Positions 7,548-14,425 of a stretch of 29,631 nucleotides of DNA are shown here, one piece after another (positions within the stretch are counted from its first letter, which is position 1; each line of letters begins with the position of its first letter). Source of the DNA: a virus; IMG/VR virus record IMGVR_UViG_3300027805_000060, positions 1 to 29,631 of that record. One strand, given 5' to 3'. The position numbers were made by a program, and so were the translations under genes. The notes under the pieces were generated by a model. That model saw nothing but the letters and a program-made list of their open reading frames with translations. It was not told the DNA's origin and did not search any database.

Positions 7548-8303
7548 ATGACAAACCAAGATTATCACAAAAAAACAGACTTCATAAGTAAGTCACTTTT
7601 AGACTTAGTTCATAAGTCACCAGCGCATTATTTGGCCTATATAGAAGGTGAAAAACAAGCGCCAACTTCAGCTATGAACTTTGGTAGCTTAGTGCATAGT
7701 GTTGTATTCGACCAGGATAATTACGCTATCATGCCCGAATGCGACCGCCGTACAAAAGAAGGTAAAGCTATTTATGAATCATTTTTAGCTGAATCGGAAG
7801 GTAAAGAAATATTAGCATCACTTAAAGACTATGAACAGGCATTGAATATTAAAAACGCTGTATTAGCACATCCTAAGGCGGCGTTACTTTTAGAACAGGG
7901 CCAAGCAGAAATACCGGTATTTGGAAAAATTGCAGAACTTGACGCTAAATGCAAAGTAGATTTTCTAAATACAAAGTATAACGTTTGTATTGACCTTAAA
8001 ACAACAACAAGTTCAGCACCGGGCGAATTTTCTAAATCCATCTATAATTACCGTTATCATGTCCAAGCGGCGTTTTATATGGACCTAACCAAGGCTGAAC
8101 GTTTTATATTTATAGCAGTTGAAAAAGAAGCGCCGTTTAATGTAGAACTTTATGAACTTGATAACGAAGCAATCGAACGCGGCCGCCAGGAATACTTATC
8201 CGATATCGAAACGCTAAAAAAATGTAAAGAATCAGGCATTTACCACGGTTACACAACAGATAACAAAATTCATATTATTTCACTGCCTACATGGGCTAAA
8301 TAA
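7548..8303 (+). CDS. RecE-like PD-(D/E)XK exonuclease (DUF3799 type)
   Basis: The 251-residue protein has the phage recombination exonuclease pattern: an N-terminal serine-rich ISKSLLDLVHKSP that resembles the SxSxL of RecE/DUF3799 proteins, FGSLVHSVVFD at 45-55 with the conserved histidine, KVD at 136-138 and DLK at 149-151 forming the PD-(D/E)XK centre, and QAAFY at 173-177. Known of the family: 5'-to-3' degradation of duplex DNA ends to expose single strands. The next gene, ten bases downstream, is a Rad52-like annealing protein, the usual partner. Together they would recombine or repair phage genomes and may produce concatemers for packaging. It is the first rightward gene of the early divergent region. 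Confidence 0.87.
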   Translation: MTNQDYHKKTDFISKSLLDLVHKSPAHYLAYIEGEKQAPTSAMNFGSLVHSVVFDQDNYAIMPECDRRTKEGKAIYESFLAESEGKEILASLKDYEQALNIKNAVLAHPKAALLLEQGQAEIPVFGKIAELDAKCKVDFLNTKYNVCIDLKTTTSSAPGEFSKSIYNYRYHVQAAFYMDLTKAERFIFIAVEKEAPFNVELYELDNEAIERGRQEYLSDIETLKKCKESGIYHGYTTDNKIHIISLPTWAK

Positions 8304-8312
8304 ATTCAAACC

Positions 8313-8846
8313 ATGCAACAACTAACAAAACTGCCAACACTTCAAGAACTTCTAATTGATAACGAAGATAGCTTGAAACAAAACGCGCTAACCGTATTAT
8401 TGAACCAGGACCCGCCCGCAAAGTGGTTAGTTCAACATCCGATGATACGCGATTACCGGTACATACCTATTGAGAAAATTGAATACCTACTTACTAAGAT
8501 TTATCCGCGCTGGTGGGTTGAAATTCGTAATTCGCAAATCGTTGCAAATTCTGTAGTGGTAACTGTGCGTTTACATGTTATAAACCCATTAACAGGCGCT
8601 GAAGAATGGCAAGATGGTATAGGCGCTGCACCAGTACAGACCGATAAAGGCGCTGGTGCTACCGATTGGAACAGCGTTAAAACCGATGGTGTGCAAAAAG
8701 CCGCACCAGCTGCTGAAACATACGCCGTTAAAGATGCAGCTGAGAAATTTGGTAAAATATTTGGGCGCGATGTTAGCCGTAAAGGGTCTATGGATTACAA
8801 TAATTTACTAAAAGAATCTACGTTAAATAGTGAATTAGAAAAATAA
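8313..8846 (+). CDS. Rad52-like single-strand annealing protein
   Basis: A 177-residue protein that fits the Rad52/Sak superfamily of phage annealases. The middle region has the pattern RYIPIEKIEYLLTKIYPRWW, a V-T-V-R-L-H-V strand, then W-x-D-G-I-G-A-A-P-V-Q, and near the end YAVKDAAEKFGKIFGRDV, the A-x-K-x-x-A-x-x-x-F-G-x-x-x-G segment of the fold. Known of the family: annealing of complementary single strands into rings or filaments. It is encoded just after the exonuclease, which makes a two-component recombination system. A stand-alone SSB gene was not seen nearby. Its C-terminal tail is acidic and probably disordered. Confidence 0.82.
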   Translation: MQQLTKLPTLQELLIDNEDSLKQNALTVLLNQDPPAKWLVQHPMIRDYRYIPIEKIEYLLTKIYPRWWVEIRNSQIVANSVVVTVRLHVINPLTGAEEWQDGIGAAPVQTDKGAGATDWNSVKTDGVQKAAPAAETYAVKDAAEKFGKIFGRDVSRKGSMDYNNLLKESTLNSELEK

Positions 8847-8852
8847 AAGTTT

Positions 8853-8860
8853 TATATTTG
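8853..8860 (+). promoter_or_regulatory. Candidate Bacteroidota-type promoter, -7 box
   Basis: TATATTTG matches TAnnTTTG exactly and lies seven bases past the stop of the annealase gene. A transcript beginning 4-8 bases downstream would start close to 8866, exactly where a structured RNA begins. A -33 TTG at the usual distance is not evident. Confidence 0.55.
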
Positions 8861-8865
8861 TGAAC

Positions 8866-8955
8866 GTTTCGGCACTACAATGAAACATTAAAAGATATTT
8901 TAGCCCTGCATGATATAGGTAGTAGTGTCCCTATTGATTGTGGGGCTTAGTTTTT
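8866..8955 (+). ncRNA. Structured leader or small RNA with kissing loop
   Basis: Hairpin 1 is GUUUC/GAAAC (8866-8870 with 8882-8886) with an 11-base loop. Hairpin 2 is an 8-bp stem (8902-8909 with 8940-8947, two G-U pairs), a symmetric internal loop in which UGAU faces UGAU and allows tandem G-A pairs, an inner 5-bp stem (8915-8919 with 8930-8934) and a 10-base loop. Bases 8871-8878 in loop 1 can pair with 8922-8929 in loop 2 over 8 bp, with one G-U. A T5 run follows at 8951-8955. It could be a terminated small RNA or a cis-acting switch of the gene at 8970. No known riboswitch class was recognised. Confidence 0.6.
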
Positions 8956-8969
8956 AAAAAAAATATGTT

Positions 8970-9242
8970 ATGAAAAAGAAATGTTTTTTAGAAGAGCGCA
9001 TTGAAAAAATAATTGAAATGCAAGAAACAGGATATCCATGTGATGAAGAAATTTTATTAGAATCTGAAAACTGCTATGAAATCATGAATGAACATAGTAA
9101 AACTTATGGCTTAGAATTAGATGAAGATACTTTTAAAGATGGTTTTTATTATGGGGCACTTTATGCAATAGAATTTCATCAAAGACGTAAATCTAAACCC
9201 CATGAAACTACTACAAATCTTCAAACGCAGTCTTTGCACTAA
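8970..9242 (+). CDS. Acidic 90-residue protein of unknown function
   Basis: I do not recognise a family. The protein begins with a lysine-rich MKKKCFLEERIEKIIEMQE and is then strongly acidic with helices (CDEEILLESENCYEIMNEH). The segment DGFYYGALYAIEFHQRR is typical of a short helix-rich DNA-metabolism or immunity-type phage protein, but this is not diagnostic. It lies downstream of a structured RNA leader that could control it, and its end overlaps the next gene by 41 bases. No signal peptide or membrane helix is present. Confidence 0.6.
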   Translation: MKKKCFLEERIEKIIEMQETGYPCDEEILLESENCYEIMNEHSKTYGLELDEDTFKDGFYYGALYAIEFHQRRKSKPHETTTNLQTQSLH

Positions 9243-9471
9243 CTACATAATGTTAGATGATTCTGATTATGAAAAATGCAAAAATTACCGATGGCATTTT
9301 GATAAAAACAGGGTTAAGAGCAATACTGGTATTCTTTTGCATCATTTATTGTTCCCGCTTAAAAACCATGATTTAAAGTACACTATGACGTTTTTAGATG
9401 GTGACCCGTTGAACTATCAAAAAGAAAATATTGAATTTTCACATCGAAAAGTTTTTAAATCTGAAAATTAA
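9202..9471 (+). CDS. Short HNH-endonuclease-like protein, possibly degenerate
   Basis: The 89 residues keep parts of the AP2/HNH homing-endonuclease layout: MLDDSDYEKCKNYRWHFDK corresponds to the V-D-D-E-D-Y-E...Y-x-W strand seen before HNH domains, HHLLFP to the first histidine motif, and FLDGDPLNYQKENIEF to the D-x-x-x-x-x-N-x-x-x-x-N element. The central His-Asn of an active site and the usual C-terminal DNA-binding part are missing. It is therefore either a shrunken, inactive descendant or a small DNA-binding protein. It overlaps the previous gene by 41 bases; an alternative start is the ATG at 9250. Homing endonucleases are common in phage genomes at module boundaries such as this one. 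Confidence 0.5.
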   Translation: MKLLQIFKRSLCTNYIMLDDSDYEKCKNYRWHFDKNRVKSNTGILLHHLLFPLKNHDLKYTMTFLDGDPLNYQKENIEFSHRKVFKSEN

Positions 9472-9475
9472 CTAT

Positions 9476-9483
9476 TACTTTTG
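9476..9483 (+). promoter_or_regulatory. Candidate promoter, -7 box, for a short RNA
   Basis: TACTTTTG is an exact TAnnTTTG match starting five bases after the stop of the HNH-like gene. Transcription from about 9488-9491 would run straight into two GC-rich hairpins and a T7 tract, giving a transcript of about 50 nt. The -33 region has only a T-rich stretch. Confidence 0.5.
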
Positions 9484-9487
9484 CCCT

Positions 9488-9537
9488 AACGGCGGTTCGG
9501 CCGCTTACCGCTGTTCAACAAGTGCAGCGGTTTTTTT
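9488..9537 (+). ncRNA. Possible 50-nt small RNA or attenuator
   Basis: A GC-rich hairpin GCGG/CCGC (9492-9495 with 9501-9504, loop UUCGG) is followed three bases later by a 7-bp terminator hairpin. The GGCGG of the first hairpin could also pair with CCGCU of the second, so the two can exclude one another as in attenuators. There is no open frame of note. The GC content stands out against the AT-rich surroundings. The reading as an RNA depends on the upstream -7 box being active. Confidence 0.4.
9507..9537 (+). terminator. Rho-independent terminator
   Basis: Stem ACCGCTG (9507-9513) pairs with CAGCGGT (9525-9531) and can be extended inward by one T-G pair, leaving a loop of about nine bases. 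It is followed by seven T residues at 9531-9537. It ends transcription of the recombination genes and of the possible short RNA before the site array. Confidence 0.75.
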
Positions 9538-9545
9538 ATTTGAAA

Positions 9546-9768
9546 TGTTAACAAATGTTACGCAGCATGTAACACCTAAACGATTGATTCTAAACGTTGT
9601 TACGCTGTTAACACTTGTTACGGGTTTTTTCTCACATATACGCATACACATGCGTAAATGAACATTAAAATATAATATGTGCGTAATATAGTGTAACAGG
9701 TGTAAACATGTAACATCATATGTATATCAATATGTTATGTGTTACACTTAATGTAACAAGTGTTAACA
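9546..9768. repeat. Symmetric array of 12 TGTWAC sites (candidate pac/cos or origin)
   Basis: Twelve copies of TGTTAC, TGTAACA or the palindrome TGTTAACA lie in four clusters of three: 9546-9574, 9598-9621, 9692-9715 and 9740-9768 (one cluster has the variant TGTAAACA). The outer clusters are reverse complements in layout, both 29 bases with the same internal spacing; the inner clusters are near reverse complements, both 24 bases. Gaps between outer and inner clusters are 23 and 24 bases. All four are symmetric about position 9657. An inverted repeat TACGCA...TGCGTA (9639-9656) is close to the centre. Neighbouring sites are mostly 8-12 bases apart, about one helical turn. The small-terminase gene begins 152 bases downstream. 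Confidence 0.75.
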
Positions 9769-9826
9769 ATAATAATAAATAATAATAATAATATAAATAA
9801 TAATACTAATAATAATATAGATATAG
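9767..9826. repeat. AAT-rich tract beside the site array
   Basis: About 60 bases composed almost only of A and T, mostly AAT triplets, immediately right of the array. It would melt or bend easily, as in the unwinding element of a replication origin, or could be a flexible spacer of a packaging site. No gene is present between here and 9921. Confidence 0.6.
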
Positions 9827-9920
9827 GCTTAAAACGAATTTAAACGGCATTTTAAGACATTTTTATATTAAAGTGGTGTGTATGTATCAAAACTTATTAA
9901 AAGTTGCTTAAAACGAAAAT
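9827..9920. promoter_or_regulatory. Leader of the packaging operon with 12-bp direct repeat
   Basis: GCTTAAAACGAA occurs twice, at 9827-9838 and 9906-9917, 79 bases apart; the second copy ends three bases before the small-terminase ATG. CTTAAAA at 9828-9834 also has an inverted partner TTTTAAG at 9850-9856. These may be operators or part of the packaging site. No exact TAnnTTTG box was found here. Confidence 0.4.
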
Positions 9921-10346
9921 ATGAAGCAAATAGGTAGACCTTTAAAACTTAAAACGCCTGAAGAATTAGAAAAAAGAATTGAAGCATATTTTAATTATTG
10001 TGATTCAAGAACGCGAATAAAACATTTAGCAACTAAAGATGGTATTCATGAAGTTGTTGAACAATGGCCACGACCTTATACGGTTGAAGGGCTTGCTGTA
10101 TTCTTAGATACTAATAGACAGACTTTATTGAATTACAATGAAAAAGAGGCCTACTTTGACATTATTGAGCGTGCCCGCCAAAAGATTTTAGCTAATAAAG
10201 TTGAGGGCGGTTTAGATAGAACCTATGATTCAGGCGTTGCAAAATTCATGCTTATAAACAATTACGGTTTGAAGGATAAGCACGAAACAACCGAAGACGA
10301 TAAAAACATAAACATAAACATTCAGTATCCACCTGATAACAAATAG
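9921..10346 (+). CDS. terS: Terminase small subunit
   Basis: The 141-residue protein has the layout of phage small terminases: an N-terminal GRPLKLKTPEELEKRIEAYF, a helix-turn-helix segment YTVEGLAVFLDTNRQTLLNY at about 53-72 for DNA recognition, then a helical part and the ending GVAKFMLINNYGLKDKHE, which is typical of this family, followed by a polar tail. Known role: it forms a ring, binds the packaging site and directs the large subunit. Its stop TAG overlaps the GTG start of the large terminase by one base. The symmetric site array at 9546-9768 lies directly upstream and is a natural candidate for its binding site, which is not proven. Confidence 0.85.
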   Translation: MKQIGRPLKLKTPEELEKRIEAYFNYCDSRTRIKHLATKDGIHEVVEQWPRPYTVEGLAVFLDTNRQTLLNYNEKEAYFDIIERARQKILANKVEGGLDRTYDSGVAKFMLINNYGLKDKHETTEDDKNININIQYPPDNK

Positions 10347-11797
10347 TGCCGCGTAACATCGACATAACACTATACCGACCGCACCGAGGGCAACAGCGTA
10401 TTTTAGATAATAAACGGCGTTTTAATTGCATAGTTTGTGCGCGGCGATTTGGCAAAACTGAATTGATAACATCGGTTGCGTTACCGCTGATTTCACCCGC
10501 AGTATTTGAAGGTAAATTTGTAGGTATTTTTGTTGATGACTTTAAAGATTTTGCACAATCCTGGGCTAAGATAGTTGACACTTATAAGCTAAGTAATGAA
10601 GGCGGCATCATATCGCACAAAGATGAAACATCTAAGATAATTCACTTTCTTAATGGCGGTGTTTTAGAGGTTTGGTCCATCGGCGATGAAGGGCGAAAAG
10701 ATAAAGGCCGCGGCCGAAAATATCACCGCGTTATATATGAAGAAACGCAAAAGATACCAAGTCATATATTAGAATACCATTGGAAAACAGTTGCACGCCC
10801 TACCTTAACTGACTTTAAAGGTGAGGCGTTTTTTATTGGTACCGCTGCAGGCAAAGACAACTATTGGTACGAACTATGCCGTAACGGCGCTAAGGCTGGT
10901 AACGTTGAACGTAACTGTTATTCTGATATTGATTTGCCGCAAAGTGAAAACGGTTCTGATAGTTGGATTACGTTTAGAATGGAAACAACCGACAACCCAA
11001 ACATTGACCCTGCTGAAGTAGCTGATGCAAGCCGTGACTTAGACCGCCTTACATTTGAACAAGAATATAAATCTGTATTTGTAGATTACAGCGGTGAAGC
11101 ATGGGTTTACGTGCTAAAAGATAAAAGCATTCAGCAAAAAGTATTTCAGCCATCTAAAAAAATACATTGGGAAACAGAACAACTGTATGTTAGTTTTGAC
11201 TTTAACAAAATACCGATGACCGCGGCCGTGATGAAAAAAACAACATTAGCGCCCGATGTATCTGCACGTTCACGTTATCGCTATGGCGTGCATGTAGTTA
11301 AAGAATTTAAAATAGGTTCAGAAGAACGCGGTGAAGCTTCAATCTACGATACATGCCAAGCATTTAGGGAATGGGTATTTTCCGAAACAAATAAAAAAAT
11401 TGGCCGTTGGTCCGATACTGCTATTTATCCCTGTACTATCCCGCTATTGATTACCGGTGATGCGAGTGGTGACCGTTCCGATGGTAGGCAGCGCGTTTCT
11501 AAAACCTACTATGAAATAATACAAGAAGAACTACAACTACCAGCGCGGTTTTTTGTAGTGCCTAAGGCGAATCCATTACATGCTGAATCATACGTGCAAA
11601 CGAATACAATTATAAGCATGTGCCCTGATTTTCAAATATATGAAGATAAATGCCCGGGTTTACGTATGGACTGTTTACGTATCAAATCAGATAATAGCCG
11701 ACGAATCATTAAAGGCAAAGGCGAAGAACGACAGGCCGACTTATTAGATAATCTTAGATACTTACTTAACACGTTTTGTCAAGATATAAAACTATAA
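10346..11797 (+). CDS. terL: Terminase large subunit
   Basis: A 483-residue DNA-packaging motor protein. The ATPase domain has Walker A CARRFGKT at 31-38 and Walker B VIYEE at 129-133, ending with the catalytic glutamate; the GTAAGK at about 165-170 is the coupling-motif region. The RNase H-like nuclease follows, with an aspartate in SFDFNK (D285), ITGDASGD (D372, D376) and a late acidic DLLDNLRYLL near the C-terminus. It pumps DNA into the procapsid and cuts it from the concatemer. The start is GTG, overlapping the small-subunit stop as TAGTG; this gives the proper N-terminus. The metallophosphoesterase follows after six bases. Confidence 0.95.
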   Translation: MPRNIDITLYRPHRGQQRILDNKRRFNCIVCARRFGKTELITSVALPLISPAVFEGKFVGIFVDDFKDFAQSWAKIVDTYKLSNEGGIISHKDETSKIIHFLNGGVLEVWSIGDEGRKDKGRGRKYHRVIYEETQKIPSHILEYHWKTVARPTLTDFKGEAFFIGTAAGKDNYWYELCRNGAKAGNVERNCYSDIDLPQSENGSDSWITFRMETTDNPNIDPAEVADASRDLDRLTFEQEYKSVFVDYSGEAWVYVLKDKSIQQKVFQPSKKIHWETEQLYVSFDFNKIPMTAAVMKKTTLAPDVSARSRYRYGVHVVKEFKIGSEERGEASIYDTCQAFREWVFSETNKKIGRWSDTAIYPCTIPLLITGDASGDRSDGRQRVSKTYYEIIQEELQLPARFFVVPKANPLHAESYVQTNTIISMCPDFQIYEDKCPGLRMDCLRIKSDNSRRIIKGKGEERQADLLDNLRYLLNTFCQDIKL

Positions 11798-11803
11798 CCT
11801 ACC

Positions 11804-12640
11804 ATGATTTACCGCCCCAAAATTAAAGTACATTCTGAATATGAAATTGAATATTGGAAAAACCTTATAAATGAAAAGCGCTATCAGAATAAAACATTAC
11901 AGCGCTGGTTAGTTGTTTCAGATGTGCACCGACCGTTTCATAATCAGATACTATGGCAAAAGCTACTAAGGCTAATAAGCGAATTAGGTACAAACTTGCA
12001 CGGCATTGTGTTAGCTGGTGATTACTTAGATTTATATACCTTAGGTTCTTATAATGCCGAATCATTAGCCAACTTATCAGGGCTTACATTACAGGATGAA
12101 TATATCGATGGGCTGCAAGGTATAGACGATTTAAACAGCGCGTTCAAAGGTGCAAAGAAATATTTTTTATTTGGCAACCATGAAGACCGATACTTTAGGC
12201 ATATCAAAGAAAAGGATAATGCCAAATACGGCGGCGCACTTATAAACCCAACTGAAGCCTTATATCTTCATGAACGCGGTTGGGAAGTTAAAACAGATTG
12301 GCAAAGTGATTATTTCACATTAGGTAAACACTTAGATATAGTTCACGGTGTTTATACATCTATTCATGCAGCAAAAGCGCACTTAGATAAAACACAGCAT
12401 TCAGTTATGTTTGGCCATACACACCGCGTTCAATGCTACCATACCGGTAACAAAGCCGCGTTTAACATCGGCGGTTTATTCGATATAAAAAGCAAAGGTT
12501 TTACCTACATGCCGCGTTTTCAGCGCCAACTGTGGGCTAATGGTTTCGCCATCGTCAACGTTACTGACAATGGCGATTTTTACGTAGAACAGGTTAACGT
12601 GTGGGCCGATAAGTTTTTAGCTAACGGTAAGATGTATTAG
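11804..12640 (+). CDS. Calcineurin-like metallophosphoesterase
   Basis: All metal-binding motifs of the family are present: DVH at 40-42, GDYLD at 72-76, GNHED at 124-128, a histidine followed by G at 181-182, and GHTH at 204-207, over a 278-residue single-domain protein. Known of the family: two-metal hydrolysis of phosphoesters in nucleic acids, nucleotides or proteins. Directly after the large terminase it may act in DNA end processing during packaging or in nucleotide metabolism; position alone does not decide this. It is the last gene of the packaging group, and its end overlaps the end of an opposite-strand gene by four bases, with no obvious terminator between. Confidence 0.9.
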   Translation: MIYRPKIKVHSEYEIEYWKNLINEKRYQNKTLQRWLVVSDVHRPFHNQILWQKLLRLISELGTNLHGIVLAGDYLDLYTLGSYNAESLANLSGLTLQDEYIDGLQGIDDLNSAFKGAKKYFLFGNHEDRYFRHIKEKDNAKYGGALINPTEALYLHERGWEVKTDWQSDYFTLGKHLDIVHGVYTSIHAAKAHLDKTQHSVMFGHTHRVQCYHTGNKAAFNIGGLFDIKSKGFTYMPRFQRQLWANGFAIVNVTDNGDFYVEQVNVWADKFLANGKMY

Positions 12641-13023
12641 GGCATGAACATCGAAGTATACGGATGCGAAGGGTAATGAAATAATGTATGTTCATAGGGC
12701 CATTTAACGCCGCTGGTTATATGCTTTTGCCATGCTTGCCACGGCGTTTTAAATTTAGGTTCTTTGAAGTCTAACCAAAAATAACAACGGTGTGTTTTGA
12801 GTTCGTTATTCAGCATGGCAACCCATGAATAATAACGGTTTTCAGATTCTAATACTGAAAAATGCCGCGATGGTAGCCAAAATTTAAAACGCTTATTCTT
12901 GCGGTAAAACTTACGCGTTAACGGAAACAGATTAAACGAATCATTTAGCATAAAGCCTAATTCTATATTGTCAGGTTGACCGCTTAAAATAAGTTCGCGT
13001 ACCCATTTAGATTCCGTTTGCAT
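12637..13023 (-). CDS. Aromatic-rich protein of unknown function
   Basis: This 128-residue protein is rich in tryptophan, phenylalanine, tyrosine and histidine (for example NRYYSWVAMLN, CYFWLDFKEP and HTLFHYPSHPY). No catalytic motif or known domain was recognised and there is no signal peptide. It is the last gene of the leftward sigma-factor island; its start overlaps the sigma-factor gene by 17 bases, so the two are probably translated together. Its 3' end converges with the metallophosphoesterase gene. A function linked to transcription control is conceivable from the overlap but unproven. Confidence 0.7.
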   Translation of the reverse strand: MQTESKWVRELILSGQPDNIELGFMLNDSFNLFPLTRKFYRKNKRFKFWLPSRHFSVLESENRYYSWVAMLNNELKTHRCYFWLDFKEPKFKTPWQAWQKHITSGVKWPYEHTLFHYPSHPYTSMFMP

Positions 13024-13774
13024 ACTTACTTCTTATTTTATGAAATGCTTGTTTTTCTATTTGCCTAACACGTTCACGGCAAACGTTCAATGTTTCGGCT
13101 ACTTGGCTTAAATCTTTAGGAAATGAACCAAAGAATCTAAGTTCTAAAATCTTCAACTCACGGTCCGTTAAACATTCGGTAACTTCGTTGTAAAGTTCTT
13201 TTAGTTCTTGCTTTAAAATATGCTTATCTGTGCGTTCATCGGATGCAACCTGGTATATTGCATCGCCATCTTCATTTAAATCATCTAAGCTAACAAACCC
13301 TGCAATGCTTTGAGCTGATACAATCATGTGTTCAGGTATGTTTAGCTTTTCGGCCAATAGTTGGCTATCGGTTTCTTCATACTTACCGATTCTGTATCTT
13401 ATATCGTTTATTTTGTGCGGTATTCTAACAAAATTTTTCTTAGTATCTAAAAACTCTTTAATGTAACGCTGAATGTGAAATAGGGCGTAACTTATAAACT
13501 TATTTTCATATGCCGGGTTAAACGTATCGGCAGCTTTAATAAGCCCTATCATAGCCTCAGATACTAAATCCATGATATCACATTGCGAGTTATCGTAACG
13601 AAACGCAACCGATGCAGCAAACAGCATATTGTGTTTTATTAGCATATCGCGATTCGCGGTACGTTCCTGTTCACGCGTCAATGGTTTATATTGTTGCGCT
13701 TCGGTTAGAAACTGTTGCAAGATACCTTTTTTATCGCGCTTGTTGTTGCCTTTAATGTGTATGTGCCTAATCAT
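13007..13774 (-). CDS. Phage sigma-70 family RNA polymerase sigma factor
   Basis: A 255-residue sigma factor with regions 2, 3 and 4. Region 1.2-2: PLTREQERTANRDMLIKHN at 31-49, then DIMDLVSEAMIGLIKAADTF at 66-85 and FISYALFHIQRYIKEFL at 93-109, the core-binding and -10-melting segments. Region 3 spans about 118-165. Region 4 is at about 200-250: LTDRELKILELRFFG and a helix-turn-helix LSQVAETLNVCRERVRQIEK, which contacts the -35/-33 element. It resembles a host primary-type sigma factor without region 1.1 rather than an ECF sigma. Inference: it redirects host polymerase to phage late or middle promoters. It is encoded between packaging and tail genes on the opposite strand and overlaps both neighbours. 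Confidence 0.9.
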   Translation of the reverse strand: MIRHIHIKGNNKRDKKGILQQFLTEAQQYKPLTREQERTANRDMLIKHNMLFAASVAFRYDNSQCDIMDLVSEAMIGLIKAADTFNPAYENKFISYALFHIQRYIKEFLDTKKNFVRIPHKINDIRYRIGKYEETDSQLLAEKLNIPEHMIVSAQSIAGFVSLDDLNEDGDAIYQVASDERTDKHILKQELKELYNEVTECLTDRELKILELRFFGSFPKDLSQVAETLNVCRERVRQIEKQAFHKIRSKYANGI

Positions 13775-14078
13775 GGGTATAGAACAATTTTAAATTATAA
13801 TATTGTTCACGCGTACGAACTGTTATGAATGCATCTTTATGTGCGCGTTTCCATGTGGTTAGCATAATTTCAGCTTCTTCAAGTGTATCGTAAGCAAACA
13901 TGATGCGGTATAGGCTATCTGTTTGTTCTACTAATGCGTTATCTAATGTACACATGGCTAAGTGTTCAGCGCGTATGTATTCGGGGTGTCGCGTGCTAAG
14001 TATTTGAATGCAGTACATTGTGTCGGTTTGCGTGTAAGCTGTAGCGCCAAATAGAAATAAAAAAAGTAGTGTTTTCAT
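13767..14078 (-). CDS. Secreted SPOR-like protein
   Basis: The first 16 residues (MKTLLFLFLFGATAYT) are a Sec signal peptide. The rest has a SPOR-domain look: an opening strand YCIQILSTRH, a helix, a second strand YRIMFAYDTLEEAEIML and the final strand with AFITVRTR. Known of the family: SPOR domains bind glycan strands of peptidoglycan stripped of peptides, usually at division septa. In a phage this may help direct or control cell-wall degradation, or affect host division. The domain call is from pattern only, and the protein is 103 residues, just enough for one SPOR domain. It overlaps the start of the sigma-factor gene by eight bases. Confidence 0.6.
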   Translation of the reverse strand: MKTLLFLFLFGATAYTQTDTMYCIQILSTRHPEYIRAEHLAMCTLDNALVEQTDSLYRIMFAYDTLEEAEIMLTTWKRAHKDAFITVRTREQYYNLKLFYTHD

Positions 14079-14097
14079 TGTGTTAGTGTGTTAATGG

Positions 14098-14406
14098 TTA
14101 TTTGTTGTTTTCTAATGATTCTATTTTACGAATTGCCCAGTTAATACCAGCATCGCCGCCCCAGGCCGAATAGGCAACGCCGCCACATCCTTCGTTAAAT
14201 GGAACGTCTTTGTGTTGCTGATGCCTAATGAATGCCGCCATACGTTTAACCGTTTCTAAACTGATTGGTTCGCCCTTCGCTAATTGGTTAGCGCGTGCCC
14301 AACCTACTAAAGTCAAACAGCCTTTTGTATTTCCTGTTTCCTCTTTCCATTTTAGCGCGCGTTTTGCCGCTTCTGTTGCGGCTTTTGGATAGTCTGTAAA
14401 TGTCAT
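14098..14406 (-). CDS. Small conserved phage-type protein (GWARA...WGGDAG pattern)
   Basis: The 102-residue protein has a pattern I associate with a small domain found in many phages, sometimes attached to head proteins: AAKRALKWKEE at the start, LVGWARANQLAKGEPIS, then TVKRMAAFIRHQQHKDVP and a final AYSAWGGDAGINWAIRK. Its biochemical function is not known to me. There is no signal peptide. It is on the minus strand in the sigma-factor island, 19 bases before the SPOR-like gene, rather than in a head operon. The domain memory is from general recall, so a profile search is the proper test. Confidence 0.65.
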   Translation of the reverse strand: MTFTDYPKAATEAAKRALKWKEETGNTKGCLTLVGWARANQLAKGEPISLETVKRMAAFIRHQQHKDVPFNEGCGGVAYSAWGGDAGINWAIRKIESLENNK

Positions 14407-14425
14407 GATGTTGTGATGTTTAAAA

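Noticed and set aside
7220-8846. Lysogeny module
   Set aside because: A small XRE regulator is present, but there is no integrase, excisionase, att repeat or full-length repressor in the window, so temperate life is not supported here.
9431-9661. A 76-codon plus-strand frame after the HNH-like gene
   Set aside because: It runs through a promoter box, a terminator hairpin and the TGTWAC site array; the composition follows those sites, not a protein.
10252-10581. Minus-strand frame of 109 codons
   Set aside because: Antisense to the end of terS and the start of terL, both strongly supported.
12630-12670. Bidirectional terminator at the convergent gene ends
   Set aside because: The two genes overlap by four bases, and no stable stem with T-runs on either side was found.
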